A DNA stretch of 55,474 bases from Microbacterium sp. (GTDB taxonomy: Bacteria; Actinomycetota; Actinomycetes; Actinomycetales; Microbacteriaceae). Location of the stretch: positions 1 through 55,474 of the forward strand of contig NZTV01000090.1 of the NCBI GenBank assembly GCA_002703245.1. The letters are read 5' to 3'. The notes under the pieces were generated by a model. It ran no database searches. It saw nothing but the letters and a program-made list of their open reading frames with translations, and was not told where the DNA came from. A program made the position numbers and the translations under genes. Positions 1-7,777 of the stretch are shown one piece after another. The number at the start of each line of letters is the position of its first letter. Position 1 is the stretch's first letter.

Positions 1-450
1 ACCGAGCAGTCCATGACCATCACGGGCGGCTCGTCGCTGCCCAAGGAGGACATCGACCGCATGGTGCGCGAGGCCGAGGAGCACGCCGCCGAGGACAAGA
101 AGCGCCGCGAGGCCGCCGAGGTGCGCAACCAGGCCGAGACCACCTCGTACTCGGTCGAGAAGCTCATCTCCGACAACGGCGACAAGCTGCCCGAAGACGT
201 CAAGACCGAGGTCCAGGCCGACGTCGACGCCCTCAAGTCGGCGCTCGCGGGCGACGACGACGAGGCCGTGAAGACGGCGTTCGAGAAGCTGAACCAGAGC
301 CAGCAGAAGCTCGGCGAGGCCATCTACCAGGCGTCGCAGAGTGAGCAGGCCGCCCCCGACGCCGGCGCGTCGGAGGAGCAGGCTTCGACGGAGTCCGACG
401 AGGACGTCGTCGACGCCGAGGTCATCGACGAAGACGAAGAGAAGAAGTAA
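1..450 (+). CDS. dnaK: Chaperone DnaK (Hsp70), C-terminal part only
   Basis: The reading frame is open from the first base, so the gene is cut by the window edge and only about the last 149 residues are present. What remains is the helical lid of the substrate-binding domain: charged helices, then the disordered acidic tail ending in EEKK that is usual for actinobacterial DnaK. The ATPase domain lies outside. DnaK is the ATP-dependent Hsp70 that binds exposed hydrophobic peptides, with DnaJ and GrpE as partners. grpE starts 2 nt after the stop, so this is the head of the dnaK-grpE-dnaJ-hspR operon. Identity is firm from operon context and tail composition. An ATG at 13 is internal and is not a start. 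Confidence 0.93.
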   Translation, partial: TEQSMTITGGSSLPKEDIDRMVREAEEHAAEDKKRREAAEVRNQAETTSYSVEKLISDNGDKLPEDVKTEVQADVDALKSALAGDDDEAVKTAFEKLNQSQQKLGEAIYQASQSEQAAPDAGASEEQASTESDEDVVDAEVIDEDEEKK

Positions 451-452
451 CC

Positions 453-1061
453 ATGCCCAAGGACTTCGACCAGGGACCTGACGAGGTCCCCGACAACGAG
501 GTCCCCGGTGATGAGGGGTCGGAGGCTCAGGCCTCCGACCCCCAGCCGGAGGATCCGGCGCTGACCGTGGACGACATCCTCGGTGCCGAGCAGTCGGAGG
601 ATGCCGCCGAGGCGGACTCCGCCGAGGACCAGGTGTTCGCCGACCTCGAATCGCAGCTGCTGGGAGACCTCAAGCGCCTGCAGGCCGAGTACGCGAACTA
701 CCGTCGGCGCACCGAAGAGCAGCGCGAGATCGAGATCGAGCGCGCCAAGGGTTCGGTCGCGAAGGGGCTTCTGCCGGTGATCGACGACCTCGACCGCGCC
801 GAGAAGCACGGCGACCTCAGCGAGGGCACCCCCTTCGCCGCGATCGCCGAGAAGCTGCGGGGCGTCGTCGAGCGCATGGGCATCGAGCCCTACGGTGCGG
901 CCGGCGAGGCCTTCGACCCGCAGCACCACGAGGCGATCTTCCAGGCGCCGACCCCGGGCACCGAGTCCCCGACGATCCTCGAGGTCGTCGAGGTCGGTTA
1001 CCGACTGGGATCGGTCGAACTGCGTCCGGCCAAGGTCGTGGTCGCCGTTCCGGCGGAGTAG
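453..1061 (+). CDS. grpE: Nucleotide exchange factor GrpE
   Basis: 202 aa. GrpE releases ADP from DnaK and resets the Hsp70 cycle in the cytoplasm. An acidic, low-complexity N-terminus (about residues 1-65) precedes a long helix containing YANYRRRTEEQ, then the compact C-terminal beta domain with the family pattern GMGIEPYGAAGEAFDPQHHEAI-like segment (key residues G, F-D-P, H-H-E-A) and the ending VEVGYRLGSVELRPAKVVV, which matches the GrpE signature region. The ATG lies 2 nt after the dnaK stop and dnaJ starts 8 nt after its end, so the three are co-transcribed and translation is probably coupled. Confidence 0.97.
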   Translation: MPKDFDQGPDEVPDNEVPGDEGSEAQASDPQPEDPALTVDDILGAEQSEDAAEADSAEDQVFADLESQLLGDLKRLQAEYANYRRRTEEQREIEIERAKGSVAKGLLPVIDDLDRAEKHGDLSEGTPFAAIAEKLRGVVERMGIEPYGAAGEAFDPQHHEAIFQAPTPGTESPTILEVVEVGYRLGSVELRPAKVVVAVPAE

Positions 1062-1069
1062 GAGGACAC

Positions 1070-2077
1070 GTGGCGAGTCAGGACTGGTTCGACAAGGACT
1101 TCTACAAGGTCCTCGGTGTCTCCAAAGAGGTCAGCGACGCCGACCTCAAGAAGACCTACCGCAAGCTCGCGCGCACCTACCACCCCGATTCGAACCCGGG
1201 GGACGCCAAGGCCGAGGCGAAGTTCAAGGAGATCAGCGAGGCCTACGCCGTGCTGAGCGATCCGGAGCAACGTCAGGAGTACGACCAGATCCGGGCCATG
1301 GGCTCGGGGGCGCGCTTCACCGCCGGTGGCGCAGGTCAGGGCGGCGGCTTCGAGGACGTCTTCTCGATGTTCGGTCAGGGCCGCGGCGGCGGAGGTCGCT
1401 ACGACAGTGCCGACTTCGACGACATCTTCTCGATGTTCAACCAGCAGCAGGGCGGACGTGGCGCGGGCTTCGGCTCGGGTCGGTTCGGTCAGCCGACCGG
1501 TGGATTCCAGGGGTTCGGCGGTCCCACGCGCGGGGCGGATGTCACCGCGCGTACGACCATCGACTTCGTCACCGCCACCAAGGGTGAGACCATCACCTTG
1601 CAGGGCGAGGACGGCAAGCCGTTCAAGGTGAAGATCCCCGCCGGCGTGCGCGACGGGCAGAAGATCCGTCTTCGCGGCCGGGGTCGACCGTCGCCGGACG
1701 GCGGGGAGACCGGCGACATCGTCGTGCAGGTCGCCGTGCGACCGCACCCCGTCTTCACCCGCGACGGGTTGAACCTGCGGGTGACCGTTCCCGTCACCTT
1801 CACCGAAGCCGCACTCGGCTCCACCATCGAGGTGCCGACCCTCGGGGGCGACCCCGTGCGGCTGCGCGTGGCCCCCGGCACACCGTCGGGCCGCGTGCTG
1901 AGGGTCAAGGGGCGCGGCGTTCAGACGCAGAAGGGCACCGGAGACCTCCTCGCGGAGGTGCAGGTCGCTGTTCCGGCACACCTGGACGACGCGGCGCGGG
2001 AGGCGCTCGAGGCCTATCAGGCTCTCGAACCCAAGGAGAATCCGCGCGCCGACCTCATGGCGAAGGCGCGCACCTAG
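1070..2077 (+). CDS. dnaJ: J-domain co-chaperone DnaJ/CbpA type, no zinc finger
   Basis: 335 aa, GTG start at 1070 preceded by GGAGGA at 1061-1066. The J domain (about residues 9-75) has the HPD tripeptide within YHPDSNPGD, which stimulates DnaK ATPase. A Gly/Phe-rich stretch follows (about 80-160), with two copies of an F-(E/D)-D-(V/I)-FSMF motif, then the two C-terminal beta-sandwich substrate-binding domains (about 165-325). The protein has no cysteine, so the four CxxCxGxG zinc motifs of class A DnaJ are absent. Structurally it is a class B J-protein (CbpA/DnaJ2-like) occupying the dnaK operon position. I use the symbol dnaJ for operon context; cbpA would describe its architecture. Confidence 0.95.
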   Translation: MASQDWFDKDFYKVLGVSKEVSDADLKKTYRKLARTYHPDSNPGDAKAEAKFKEISEAYAVLSDPEQRQEYDQIRAMGSGARFTAGGAGQGGGFEDVFSMFGQGRGGGGRYDSADFDDIFSMFNQQQGGRGAGFGSGRFGQPTGGFQGFGGPTRGADVTARTTIDFVTATKGETITLQGEDGKPFKVKIPAGVRDGQKIRLRGRGRPSPDGGETGDIVVQVAVRPHPVFTRDGLNLRVTVPVTFTEAALGSTIEVPTLGGDPVRLRVAPGTPSGRVLRVKGRGVQTQKGTGDLLAEVQVAVPAHLDDAAREALEAYQALEPKENPRADLMAKART

Positions 2078-2083
2078 CGTTTC

Positions 2084-2154
2084 GTCTCGCTTCGCCCGCT
2101 CAACGACCGGATACTGGACGGACCGGTCCGGTCGTTGAGCGGAGCACGGAGACG
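2084..2154 (+). repeat. Long perfect hairpin between dnaJ and hspR
   Basis: Arms CCGCTCAACGACCGG (2096-2110) and CCGGTCGTTGAGCGG (2128-2142) are perfect 15-nt inverted copies around a 17-nt loop. An outer pair CGTCTC (2084-2089) and GAGACG (2149-2154) extends the stem. It has no T-tract. It fills the dnaJ-hspR gap inside the operon, so it could be an RNA stabiliser, processing site or attenuator that lowers hspR output, or a REP-like dispersed element. The TCGTTGAGCGGAGC arm with a nearby CGTTTCGTCTCGC motif resembles, from memory, an intergenic repeat common in Microbacteriaceae. Confidence 0.75.
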
Positions 2155-2182
2155 AGCACGACACGGAAGACGAGGTGAGGAC

Positions 2183-2650
2183 ATGGTTGATCCCGACGAG
2201 ATCGACGAGGACGCCCCGATCCTCGCCATCGCCGCCGCGGCCGAGCTGGCCGGGATGCATCCGCAGACCCTCCGGCAGTACGACCGGCTGGGCTTGGTCG
2301 TGCCCGCCCGCACGCAAGGCGGGTCCCGCCGTTACTCCCTGCGCCACGTCGCGCAGCTGCAGGAGGTCTCGCGGATGTCGGCGGAAGGCATGAGCCTGCC
2401 GGCGATCTCCCGCATCATCGAACTGGAGAATCGGGTTCGCGAACTGCATCTGCGCGTACGCGACCTCGAAGACCGCATGAAGAGCGAACTGGAACGTCGC
2501 CCCGGTGCGCGGGTGTTCGCCGCCGGCGCGACCGGTTCCGTCATCTCCCTGCGGCACGGCACGCGGGTGCGACGCGCGACCGAAGTCGTGCTGTGGCGCC
2601 CCCATCGCGCCCTGCCGCCCAGCGACGACACGGACGACACCGACCACTGA
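2183..2650 (+). CDS. hspR: Heat-shock repressor HspR (MerR family)
   Basis: 155 aa from ATG 2183, preceded by GAGGTGAGG at 2172-2180. A longer frame upstream runs through the hairpin and is not needed. The winged-helix MerR domain (about residues 10-80) has the pattern ELAGMHPQTLRQYDRLGLV and GGSRRYSLRHVAQL, typical of HspR. A C-terminal coiled coil (about 85-110, ENRVRELHLRVRDLEDRM) follows. HspR binds HAIR operators together with DnaK as co-repressor and shuts off dnaK and clpB operons without stress. The only HAIR site visible here lies before clpB at 12910. Position as last gene of the dnaK operon gives autoregulation. Confidence 0.95.
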   Translation: MVDPDEIDEDAPILAIAAAAELAGMHPQTLRQYDRLGLVVPARTQGGSRRYSLRHVAQLQEVSRMSAEGMSLPAISRIIELENRVRELHLRVRDLEDRMKSELERRPGARVFAAGATGSVISLRHGTRVRRATEVVLWRPHRALPPSDDTDDTDH

Positions 2651-2688
2651 CCTCCCGCGCGGTGGGCGGCATCGATAGTGTTCTGCTC

Positions 2689-3763
2689 GTGAGCGAATCC
2701 GCACCTGCCCCGACGCGACGATCCGAGAGACTGCGCGCCGCGGCACGCGACGAGTTCGGCGGGACGACCGAGAGGTCGATGGAGTCGCTGTCGCTGAGCG
2801 CCGGCGTCGTCGCGTTCGTCGTCGTCGCCCTGCTCACCCTTCCGGTGTTCCGCCTCGAGGCGGCCCCCATCGCCGGACCCGGCTCGATCGGCCAGTTCGT
2901 CGCGATCGCGTCGGCCGCCGTCGCCCTCGTCGCCTTCGGTGCGGGCCGCGCCATCCTGCGCATCGCCAAGCGCCGCGCGCGACTGAAGCTGCTCGACTAC
3001 CTCGACGTCGCCGCCCTCGCCCTCGCACACGCGATCATCGCGCTGCTGACCTGGACGGTGCTGGCCACCATCCTGGAACGCAGCTTCATCGGCGCCGAGG
3101 TGTACCCGGTCGCGCTGATCGCGCTCGCCGGGGCCACCGCCTTCGTCACCGCCTACGTCGTCTTCTACTCGGCGACCCACATGGACCTGTCGCTGCTGGC
3201 GATCATCCTCGCGGTGTTCCTCCTTGAGGGGGTCATCACGGCGATGCTCACCGCGAGCGACCCCCAGTGGTGGAAGCTGAACCTCAGCGCCCTCGGCATG
3301 ACCGACGACCTGTCCGCGTTCGCGTTCAACCTCACCCTCATCGTCGCCGGATTCATCGTGACCACCCCTCGCCCGGTACGTCACCGTGGGCATCCCGACC
3401 CCGCATCCGCACGGGGCACGCAACACCCGGATCTCCCTCATCGTCGTCGGGGTGTTCCTGACCTGTGTGGGCATCTTCCCGGTGGACGACTTCTTCGTGC
3501 TGCACACCAGTGTGGCCTCCGGGATGGCGGTCGCGTTCGGTGTGCTCGTGATCGCCCTGAAGTGGTGGATCCCCGGTATCGCGCGCGCCTTCCTGACCCT
3601 GGGGTGGGTCTTCATCGCCGTCATCGCGGTCCTGGCGATCATGTTCGCGACCGGGGTCTACACGCTTACCGCGGTCGAGCTGGTCGCCGGAGTGCTCGTC
3701 TTCGCCTGGATCATCCTGTTCATCCGCAACGCCGCGGCCCTGCAAGCCGACACCACCCCGTGA
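2689..3763 (+). pseudogene. DUF998-like multi-pass membrane protein, frameshifted
   Basis: Frame 1 from GTG 2689 encodes a hydrophobic protein with several membrane segments and the motif WWKLNLSALGMTDDLSAFAFN, which resembles the DUF998 family. After LIVAGFIVTT it loses its membrane character. The continuation, starting ARYVTVGIPTPHPHG and then four more membrane helices, is in frame 2 and ends at 3763. Removing one C from the CCCC run at 3365-3368 restores a single frame of 357 codons. So this is either a recent +1 mutation or a homopolymer sequencing error. A TAGTGT -10 box at 2676-2681 lies 7 nt before the GTG, suggesting a leaderless transcript. Function is unknown for the family. Confidence 0.75.
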
Positions 3764-3836
3764 GCCGCCGCGACAGAAAGGTCCACGGCGGCGAGGCTTC
3801 GCGGCAACGACGGAAGGCGCTTCTAGGCTCGTACGC

Positions 3837-4583
3837 ATGACGTCGGAACGGTGGCAGCAGATCACGTACTGGCCGCTCATCATCGCGTCGCTGGCGTTCA
3901 TCATCGCCTATTCGTGGCAGGTCATCGCCGACCTCGGTGGCACGGGGTACACCTTCGCGCGGGTCGTGATGTTCGCCACCTGGGTCGTGTTCGCCGTCGA
4001 CTACATCGTTCAGCTCTCCCTGGCCAGACCCAAGGGTGCGTGGTTCCGATCCCACCTGTTCGATCTCTCCGTCGTGGTGATCCCCGCCCTTCGGCCACTC
4101 CGCCTCCTCAAAGCCCTCACCGTCATCCACGTTCTGCAGCGCACCGCGGGGGCGGCACTCCGTGCCCGCATCGCGGTGTACGGCGCCGGGGCCGCCCTCA
4201 CCCTCATCTGGGTCGCGGCCCTTACCGTGCTCGAAGCCGAGCGCGACGCGCCGGACGCGACCATCACCACCTTCGGCGACGCGCTGTGGTGGGCCTTCGT
4301 CACCATCACCACCGTCGGATACGGCGACTACACGCCGGTGACCAGCTGGGGTCGCATCATCGCGGTGCTCCTCATGACCGGTGGCATCGCCGTGGTCGGT
4401 GTCGTTTCCGCGACCTTCGCATCGTGGGTGCTCGAGAAGGCGGCCGCCGGTGCGGACGACACCGGCGAGGCGGCCACCCGCGGTCAGATCCGGGCGCTCG
4501 CCGCGCAGATCGACGATCTCGCCGTCCGCCTCGGCCGGCCCGGCGGGGACCCGCCTTCGTCAGACCGCCCGTCGACCCCCTAG
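3837..4583 (+). CDS. Voltage-gated-type potassium channel
   Basis: 248 aa. Four N-terminal hydrophobic segments (about residues 8-120) resemble a voltage-sensor module; the fourth holds regularly placed arginines in RPLRLLKALTVIHVLQR. The pore follows, with the selectivity filter TVGYGD at residues 159-164 inside TITTVGYGDYTPVTSWGR. After the last helix comes a short coiled region. It should form a tetramer in the cytoplasmic membrane and conduct K+. Start ATG 3837 follows TAGGCT (3824-3829) by 7 nt, indicating a leaderless mRNA. The stop codon TAG lies within the -10 box of the next gene. Family assignment is firm; gating and physiological role are not visible. Confidence 0.93.
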   Translation: MTSERWQQITYWPLIIASLAFIIAYSWQVIADLGGTGYTFARVVMFATWVVFAVDYIVQLSLARPKGAWFRSHLFDLSVVVIPALRPLRLLKALTVIHVLQRTAGAALRARIAVYGAGAALTLIWVAALTVLEAERDAPDATITTFGDALWWAFVTITTVGYGDYTPVTSWGRIIAVLLMTGGIAVVGVVSATFASWVLEKAAAGADDTGEAATRGQIRALAAQIDDLAVRLGRPGGDPPSSDRPSTP

Positions 4584-4592
4584 CCTGGCACG

Positions 4593-5711
4593 GTGAAACG
4601 CTTCGCCCCCGACCCGGCGCCCGCGCCCGCGCCGACGCCGGCGCTGCCGCCGGCGCTCCGCATCGTGCTCGGGCTCGCCGCCTCGGTCGTGGTGCTGGTC
4701 GGCCTCTCGCTCGGTCGCGACCTGGTCGGCCCGCTCGTGCTCGGAGCGGTCATCGTCATCATCTGTCAGCCGGTCGGGCCGGTCCTCCGGCGCAAGGGCT
4801 GGCCGCGGTGGGCGGCGACGACCGCCGTGATCGTGCTCGGGTACGTGATCCTCGCGGTACTCGCCCTCATGCTCGCCTTCGCCGGCGTGCAATTCGGCCG
4901 GCTCGTGCAGGACTTCGCATCCGAGCTGCAGCAGTCCGCGCTCGCGCTCATCGACTGGCTGCGCGGCCTCGGGATCGACGACCAGATCGCCGCGACCACC
5001 GCATCCATCCTGTCCCCCTCGACGCTGCTGTCGGTTGCCTCGTCCGTCGGGGGGAGTGTGCTCGCGGCGCTCACGGCGTTCTTCTTCGTGCTCGCGTACG
5101 TGATCTTCATGGCCGCCGACGCGTCACGCTACTCGCGCGCCGAGGAGAGCTTCGGCGCCGGCATCCGACCGACCGTCGACCGCATCGCCGCCTACAACAG
5201 CAGCGTGCGGCGCTACTACGTCGTCAACGCCGCCTTCGGCCTCATCGTCGCCGTCATCGACGGCCTCGCCCTGTGGGCGCTGGGGATCCCGGCCCCCCTC
5301 GTGTGGGCGATCCTCGCCTTCGTGACGAACTTCGTCCCCAACATCGGGTTCGTCCTCGGGCTCGTGCCCCCCGCGATCCTCGCGTTGGTGGTCGGTGGAT
5401 GGCCGATGATGCTGATCGTCGTGGCCATCTACTGCGTGGTGAATGTGACGCTGCAGGTTCTCATCCAGCCGAAGTTCGTCAGCGACGCCGTCAACCTCTC
5501 GCTGACCCTGAGCTTCTTCTCGGTGATCTTCTGGACCTTCATCATCGGCCCGCTCGGCGCGATCCTGTCGATTCCGCTCACGCTGCTCGTGCGGGCGCTC
5601 GTTCTCGACGGCGATCCGAACACGGGCTGGCTGCGGTGGCTGTCGGGGGACGTGGATGCGACGATCCCCGCCGGCGACGCACCGACGGGGATCGCGAAGA
5701 AGAAGCGTTGA
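4593..5711 (+). CDS. AI-2E family transporter (TqsA/PerM-like)
   Basis: 372 aa with about eight membrane helices: a pair near residues 22-60, one near 80-100, and a C-terminal block (about 145-335) containing NFVPNIGFVLGLVPPAILAL and the signature region NVTLQVLIQPKFVSDAVNLS with a P-x-(L/V)-x-x-x-x-x-(L/N)-S-like ending. This is the UPF0118/AI-2E exporter family, whose members have been linked to autoinducer-2 release or to Na+/H+ exchange; the substrate here cannot be read from sequence. GTG start at 4593 sits 6 nt after TAGCCT (4581-4586). That box overlaps the stop codon of the channel gene, so this gene can be transcribed on its own. Confidence 0.9.
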   Translation: MKRFAPDPAPAPAPTPALPPALRIVLGLAASVVVLVGLSLGRDLVGPLVLGAVIVIICQPVGPVLRRKGWPRWAATTAVIVLGYVILAVLALMLAFAGVQFGRLVQDFASELQQSALALIDWLRGLGIDDQIAATTASILSPSTLLSVASSVGGSVLAALTAFFFVLAYVIFMAADASRYSRAEESFGAGIRPTVDRIAAYNSSVRRYYVVNAAFGLIVAVIDGLALWALGIPAPLVWAILAFVTNFVPNIGFVLGLVPPAILALVVGGWPMMLIVVAIYCVVNVTLQVLIQPKFVSDAVNLSLTLSFFSVIFWTFIIGPLGAILSIPLTLLVRALVLDGDPNTGWLRWLSGDVDATIPAGDAPTGIAKKKR

Positions 5712-5714
5712 GGC

Positions 5715-6098
5715 TCAGCCCAGCAGCTTCGTCTTGGCGGCGGCGAACTCGTCGTCGGAGAGGATCCCGGCGTCCTTGAGGGAGGCGAGTTTCTGGAGCT
5801 CGGCGACGATGTCGACACCGCCCGCGGCCGGAGCCGCGGGCGCGGCGGGGGCCGCCGGAGCGGCAGGGGCGGCAGCGGCCTGTGCCGCCTGCTGCTGGGC
5901 CACCGCATCCTGAGCGGCCTGCTGCATCGCGGCTTGCTGCTGGGCGGCCTGATACTGCTGCTGCTCGTACTCCGCCTGCTGTTTGCGCTGGCGGTTGTTC
6001 GACATGGAGCCGCTGACCGCGCTGGCGGTGCCGGCGACGACAGCGGTGCGGGCGGCGAGTCCGATGAGGCCGGGCCGGCCTCGTCTGCGGATGGGCAT
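5715..6098 (-). CDS. Small SHOCT-domain protein
   Basis: 127 aa. A basic N-terminus (MPIRRRGRPGLIG) precedes a weak hydrophobic stretch, then a Gln/Ala-rich helix (about residues 35-75), an Ala-Pro repeat linker, and a C-terminal SHOCT domain (about 98-127) with the pattern LQKLASLKDAGILSDDEFAAAK. SHOCT is a short C-terminal oligomerisation or tethering domain found on many unrelated bacterial proteins. The start ATG is preceded by AGAGGAAT. It lies 16 nt downstream of the DUF6325-like gene on the same strand, so the two form a small operon. Its biochemical role is unknown. Confidence 0.88.
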   Translation of the reverse strand: MPIRRRGRPGLIGLAARTAVVAGTASAVSGSMSNNRQRKQQAEYEQQQYQAAQQQAAMQQAAQDAVAQQQAAQAAAAPAAPAAPAAPAAPAAGGVDIVAELQKLASLKDAGILSDDEFAAAKTKLLG

Positions 6099-6114
6099 GA
6101 TGATTCCTCTTCTC

Positions 6115-6528
6115 TCAGGCCTCGTCGGCCAGGTCCATGACGGCGTTGACGACGGGTGCCGGGATGCGCTCGGCGCTCAGCACGACCGCCCCGGAGGAGC
6201 TGACCCGCTCGGCCAGCTCGCGTGCGTAGACGAGCTCGAGAGCGACCAGCAGGGCCGATCCGCCCGGCGGCACCAGCTCGGCGAGTTCGGCGATGTCCTC
6301 TTCGCCGGCGATGCCGACTTCGTGCAGTTCCAGGGCGAACTCGTCGGCTTCGATCTCGGCGATGGTCACATCGCCGTCGTCCGACTTGGAGATCAGCACC
6401 AGATCGAGCAGGCGCATCAGGCCGTTCTCGAGAAGGTCGGACAGGGCGCCCATCGTGCCGGCGTCGGGGCGCTCGCCCTCGAAGCCGACGAGATAGAGCT
6501 CGACGGGGCCATAACGGAACTCGGGCAT
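6115..6528 (-). CDS. DUF6325-like (DUF1269-related) protein
   Basis: 137 aa from ATG at 6528, preceded by AAAGG; a longer frame to 6597 has no supporting signal. The protein is acidic and soluble, starting MPEFRYGPVELYLVGFEGERP, with an Asp/Glu-rich middle and alternating beta and alpha character. This matches what I know of DUF6325, a family often found with SHOCT proteins in actinobacteria, as here. No catalytic motif is visible and the function is unknown. The family name is given from recall of the N-terminal motif and should be treated as likely rather than proven. Confidence 0.82.
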   Translation of the reverse strand: MPEFRYGPVELYLVGFEGERPDAGTMGALSDLLENGLMRLLDLVLISKSDDGDVTIAEIEADEFALELHEVGIAGEEDIAELAELVPPGGSALLVALELVYARELAERVSSSGAVVLSAERIPAPVVNAVMDLADEA

Positions 6529-6652
6529 GGTGCGCCTTTCTGACGACGAAGGGTCTTCGCCGAGGCTAGCGCGCCGTCCTGCCGGCGGGTAGCCCACACC
6601 TGAACGGTTTCCCCTCCCGCCCCCGCCCCGCTCCGCATCCCCGCCGCTCCGC

Positions 6653-6839
6653 CGCTCCGCAGTCGGCTTCTGCGGGTCTCGGCGTGCGAAATGCGCGTGT
6701 CATGACTGCGGAGCGTTCCTTCCCCGCGCCGGTCCGACCTCGTTCGGCGTGGGCGCGGGCGCGTGCGCGCGTGGTGTTCCGCGGTCGTTTTGTGCGGGTC
6801 TCGGGGTGGGGGGATCCGCGTGTCGTGACTGCGGAGCGT
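6653..6839. repeat. Inverted-repeat element and 46/47-bp direct repeat
   Basis: CGCTCCGCAGTC (6653-6664) and GACTGCGGAGCG (6704-6715) form a perfect 12-bp terminal inverted repeat bounding 63 bp. The segment 6671-6716 recurs at 6793-6839: both start TGCGGGTCTCGG and end CGCGTGTC(A/G)TGACTGCGGAGCGT, with a diverged centre. This lies in the 463-base gene-free spacer 6529-6991. It looks like the remains of a dispersed structured element; no transposase is present. Confidence 0.65.
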
Positions 6840-6883
6840 ATCGGGCGGGACGTTCCGCGGGGCGGGACGTCGCGCGAGGCGCA

Positions 6884-6962
6884 GGCGGAGTGCGCGGGGC
6901 GGCGCGGGGCGGGCGGAGTGCGCGGGGCAGGCGGAGTGCGGGCGCGGTGCGGGCGGAGTGCG
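6884..6962. repeat. G-rich iterated GGCGGAGTGCG tract
   Basis: The 11-mer GGCGGAGTGCG occurs at 6884-6894, 6912-6922, 6930-6940 and 6952-6962, separated by CGGGGC-type filler. The tract is almost pure G/C on one strand and continues as G-rich sequence to 6990. It may have arisen by slippage or recombination and could form G-quadruplex-like structures. Apart from this and the repeats at 6653-6839 I see nothing else in the spacer; the overlapping reading frames are low-complexity Arg/Gly/Pro artefacts. Confidence 0.6.
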
Positions 6963-6991
6963 CGGTGCGGCGCGGGACGGGCGGGGGCGGG

Positions 6992-7585
6992 TCAGGTGGG
7001 GTCGATCCGGAGGACGTCCTCGGATTCGCCCACCGTGAGGTCGTCGACCACGCGGACCGAACGCGCCAGGTCATCCAGGGAACCGATGACGGTGCCGAAG
7101 CGCTCGCGGTCGCCGCAGACCGCGGTGACCGTCACGAAGTGCGATCCGGTGTCCCACGTGTAGGTCGCGAACGGAGGTGTCCGGGGATCGGCCGGCAGCG
7201 GCATCACGAGCTTCTCGCCCACACCCAGATGCGGATTGCGGAACGACGCGGTGTCGTCGTACTCGATCGGCATCATGGCCCGCGCAGCACGTGCCTGCGA
7301 GGTCGCCTCCTGCACCTGCGCCATCGCCACCAGCAAGTCCGGGTCGCTCTTCCACACCCACACGAGCACGCGACCGTTCGCCCGCTTCATCAACAGCGGC
7401 GTGGCCTGGCTCATCACCCACGCGAGAAAACCGCTACCCGGGCGCTCTCCGGACCCGGCGGCGCGGTTGGCCTGCGTCAGCAGCATCCGGATCGCGGCCT
7501 TGCGGTGACGGCGCCCCTTGAACCCCAAAGACCCCGTCACGGGAACCCACAGGTGCTCGTCGGCATCAGCGTGCAGTCGCGGCAT
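6992..7585 (-). CDS. Uncharacterised actinobacterial protein
   Basis: 197 aa from ATG at 7585. I do not recognise a family. The start is supported by TACGCT (7597 to 7592 on the minus strand) 6 nt upstream, the leaderless pattern used by many genes here; the frame stays open further upstream without a signal. The protein is soluble with no signal peptide or membrane segment. It has a basic region GFKGRRHRKAAIR near residue 20 and a C-terminal beta-rich half with FATYTWDTGSHFVTVTAVCG. It is divergent from the first glycosyltransferase gene. No function is proposed. Confidence 0.75.
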   Translation of the reverse strand: MPRLHADADEHLWVPVTGSLGFKGRRHRKAAIRMLLTQANRAAGSGERPGSGFLAWVMSQATPLLMKRANGRVLVWVWKSDPDLLVAMAQVQEATSQARAARAMMPIEYDDTASFRNPHLGVGEKLVMPLPADPRTPPFATYTWDTGSHFVTVTAVCGDRERFGTVIGSLDDLARSVRVVDDLTVGESEDVLRIDPT

Positions 7586-7777
7586 GCGCCCAGCGTAGAG
7601 GGCGCATCCTTCGATCTCCTGAGTGGGCGGTCCAGGACGGGGGCTGCGCTCCCGGGACCGGGCAGGGTGCTCGGGTACAGTTGACGCGCGCGCGACCGGT
7701 GCGATCCACTCCGCGCCGCCCCATCCCGCAGACAGCCGCTGCGCTTCGGCGCCGCACAGATAGGCAGCCCGCACCCC

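Noticed and set aside
5656..6140. Plus-strand frames over the SHOCT protein gene
   Set aside because: Ala/Gly- and Leu-rich shadows of the Gln/Ala-rich minus-strand gene without start signals.
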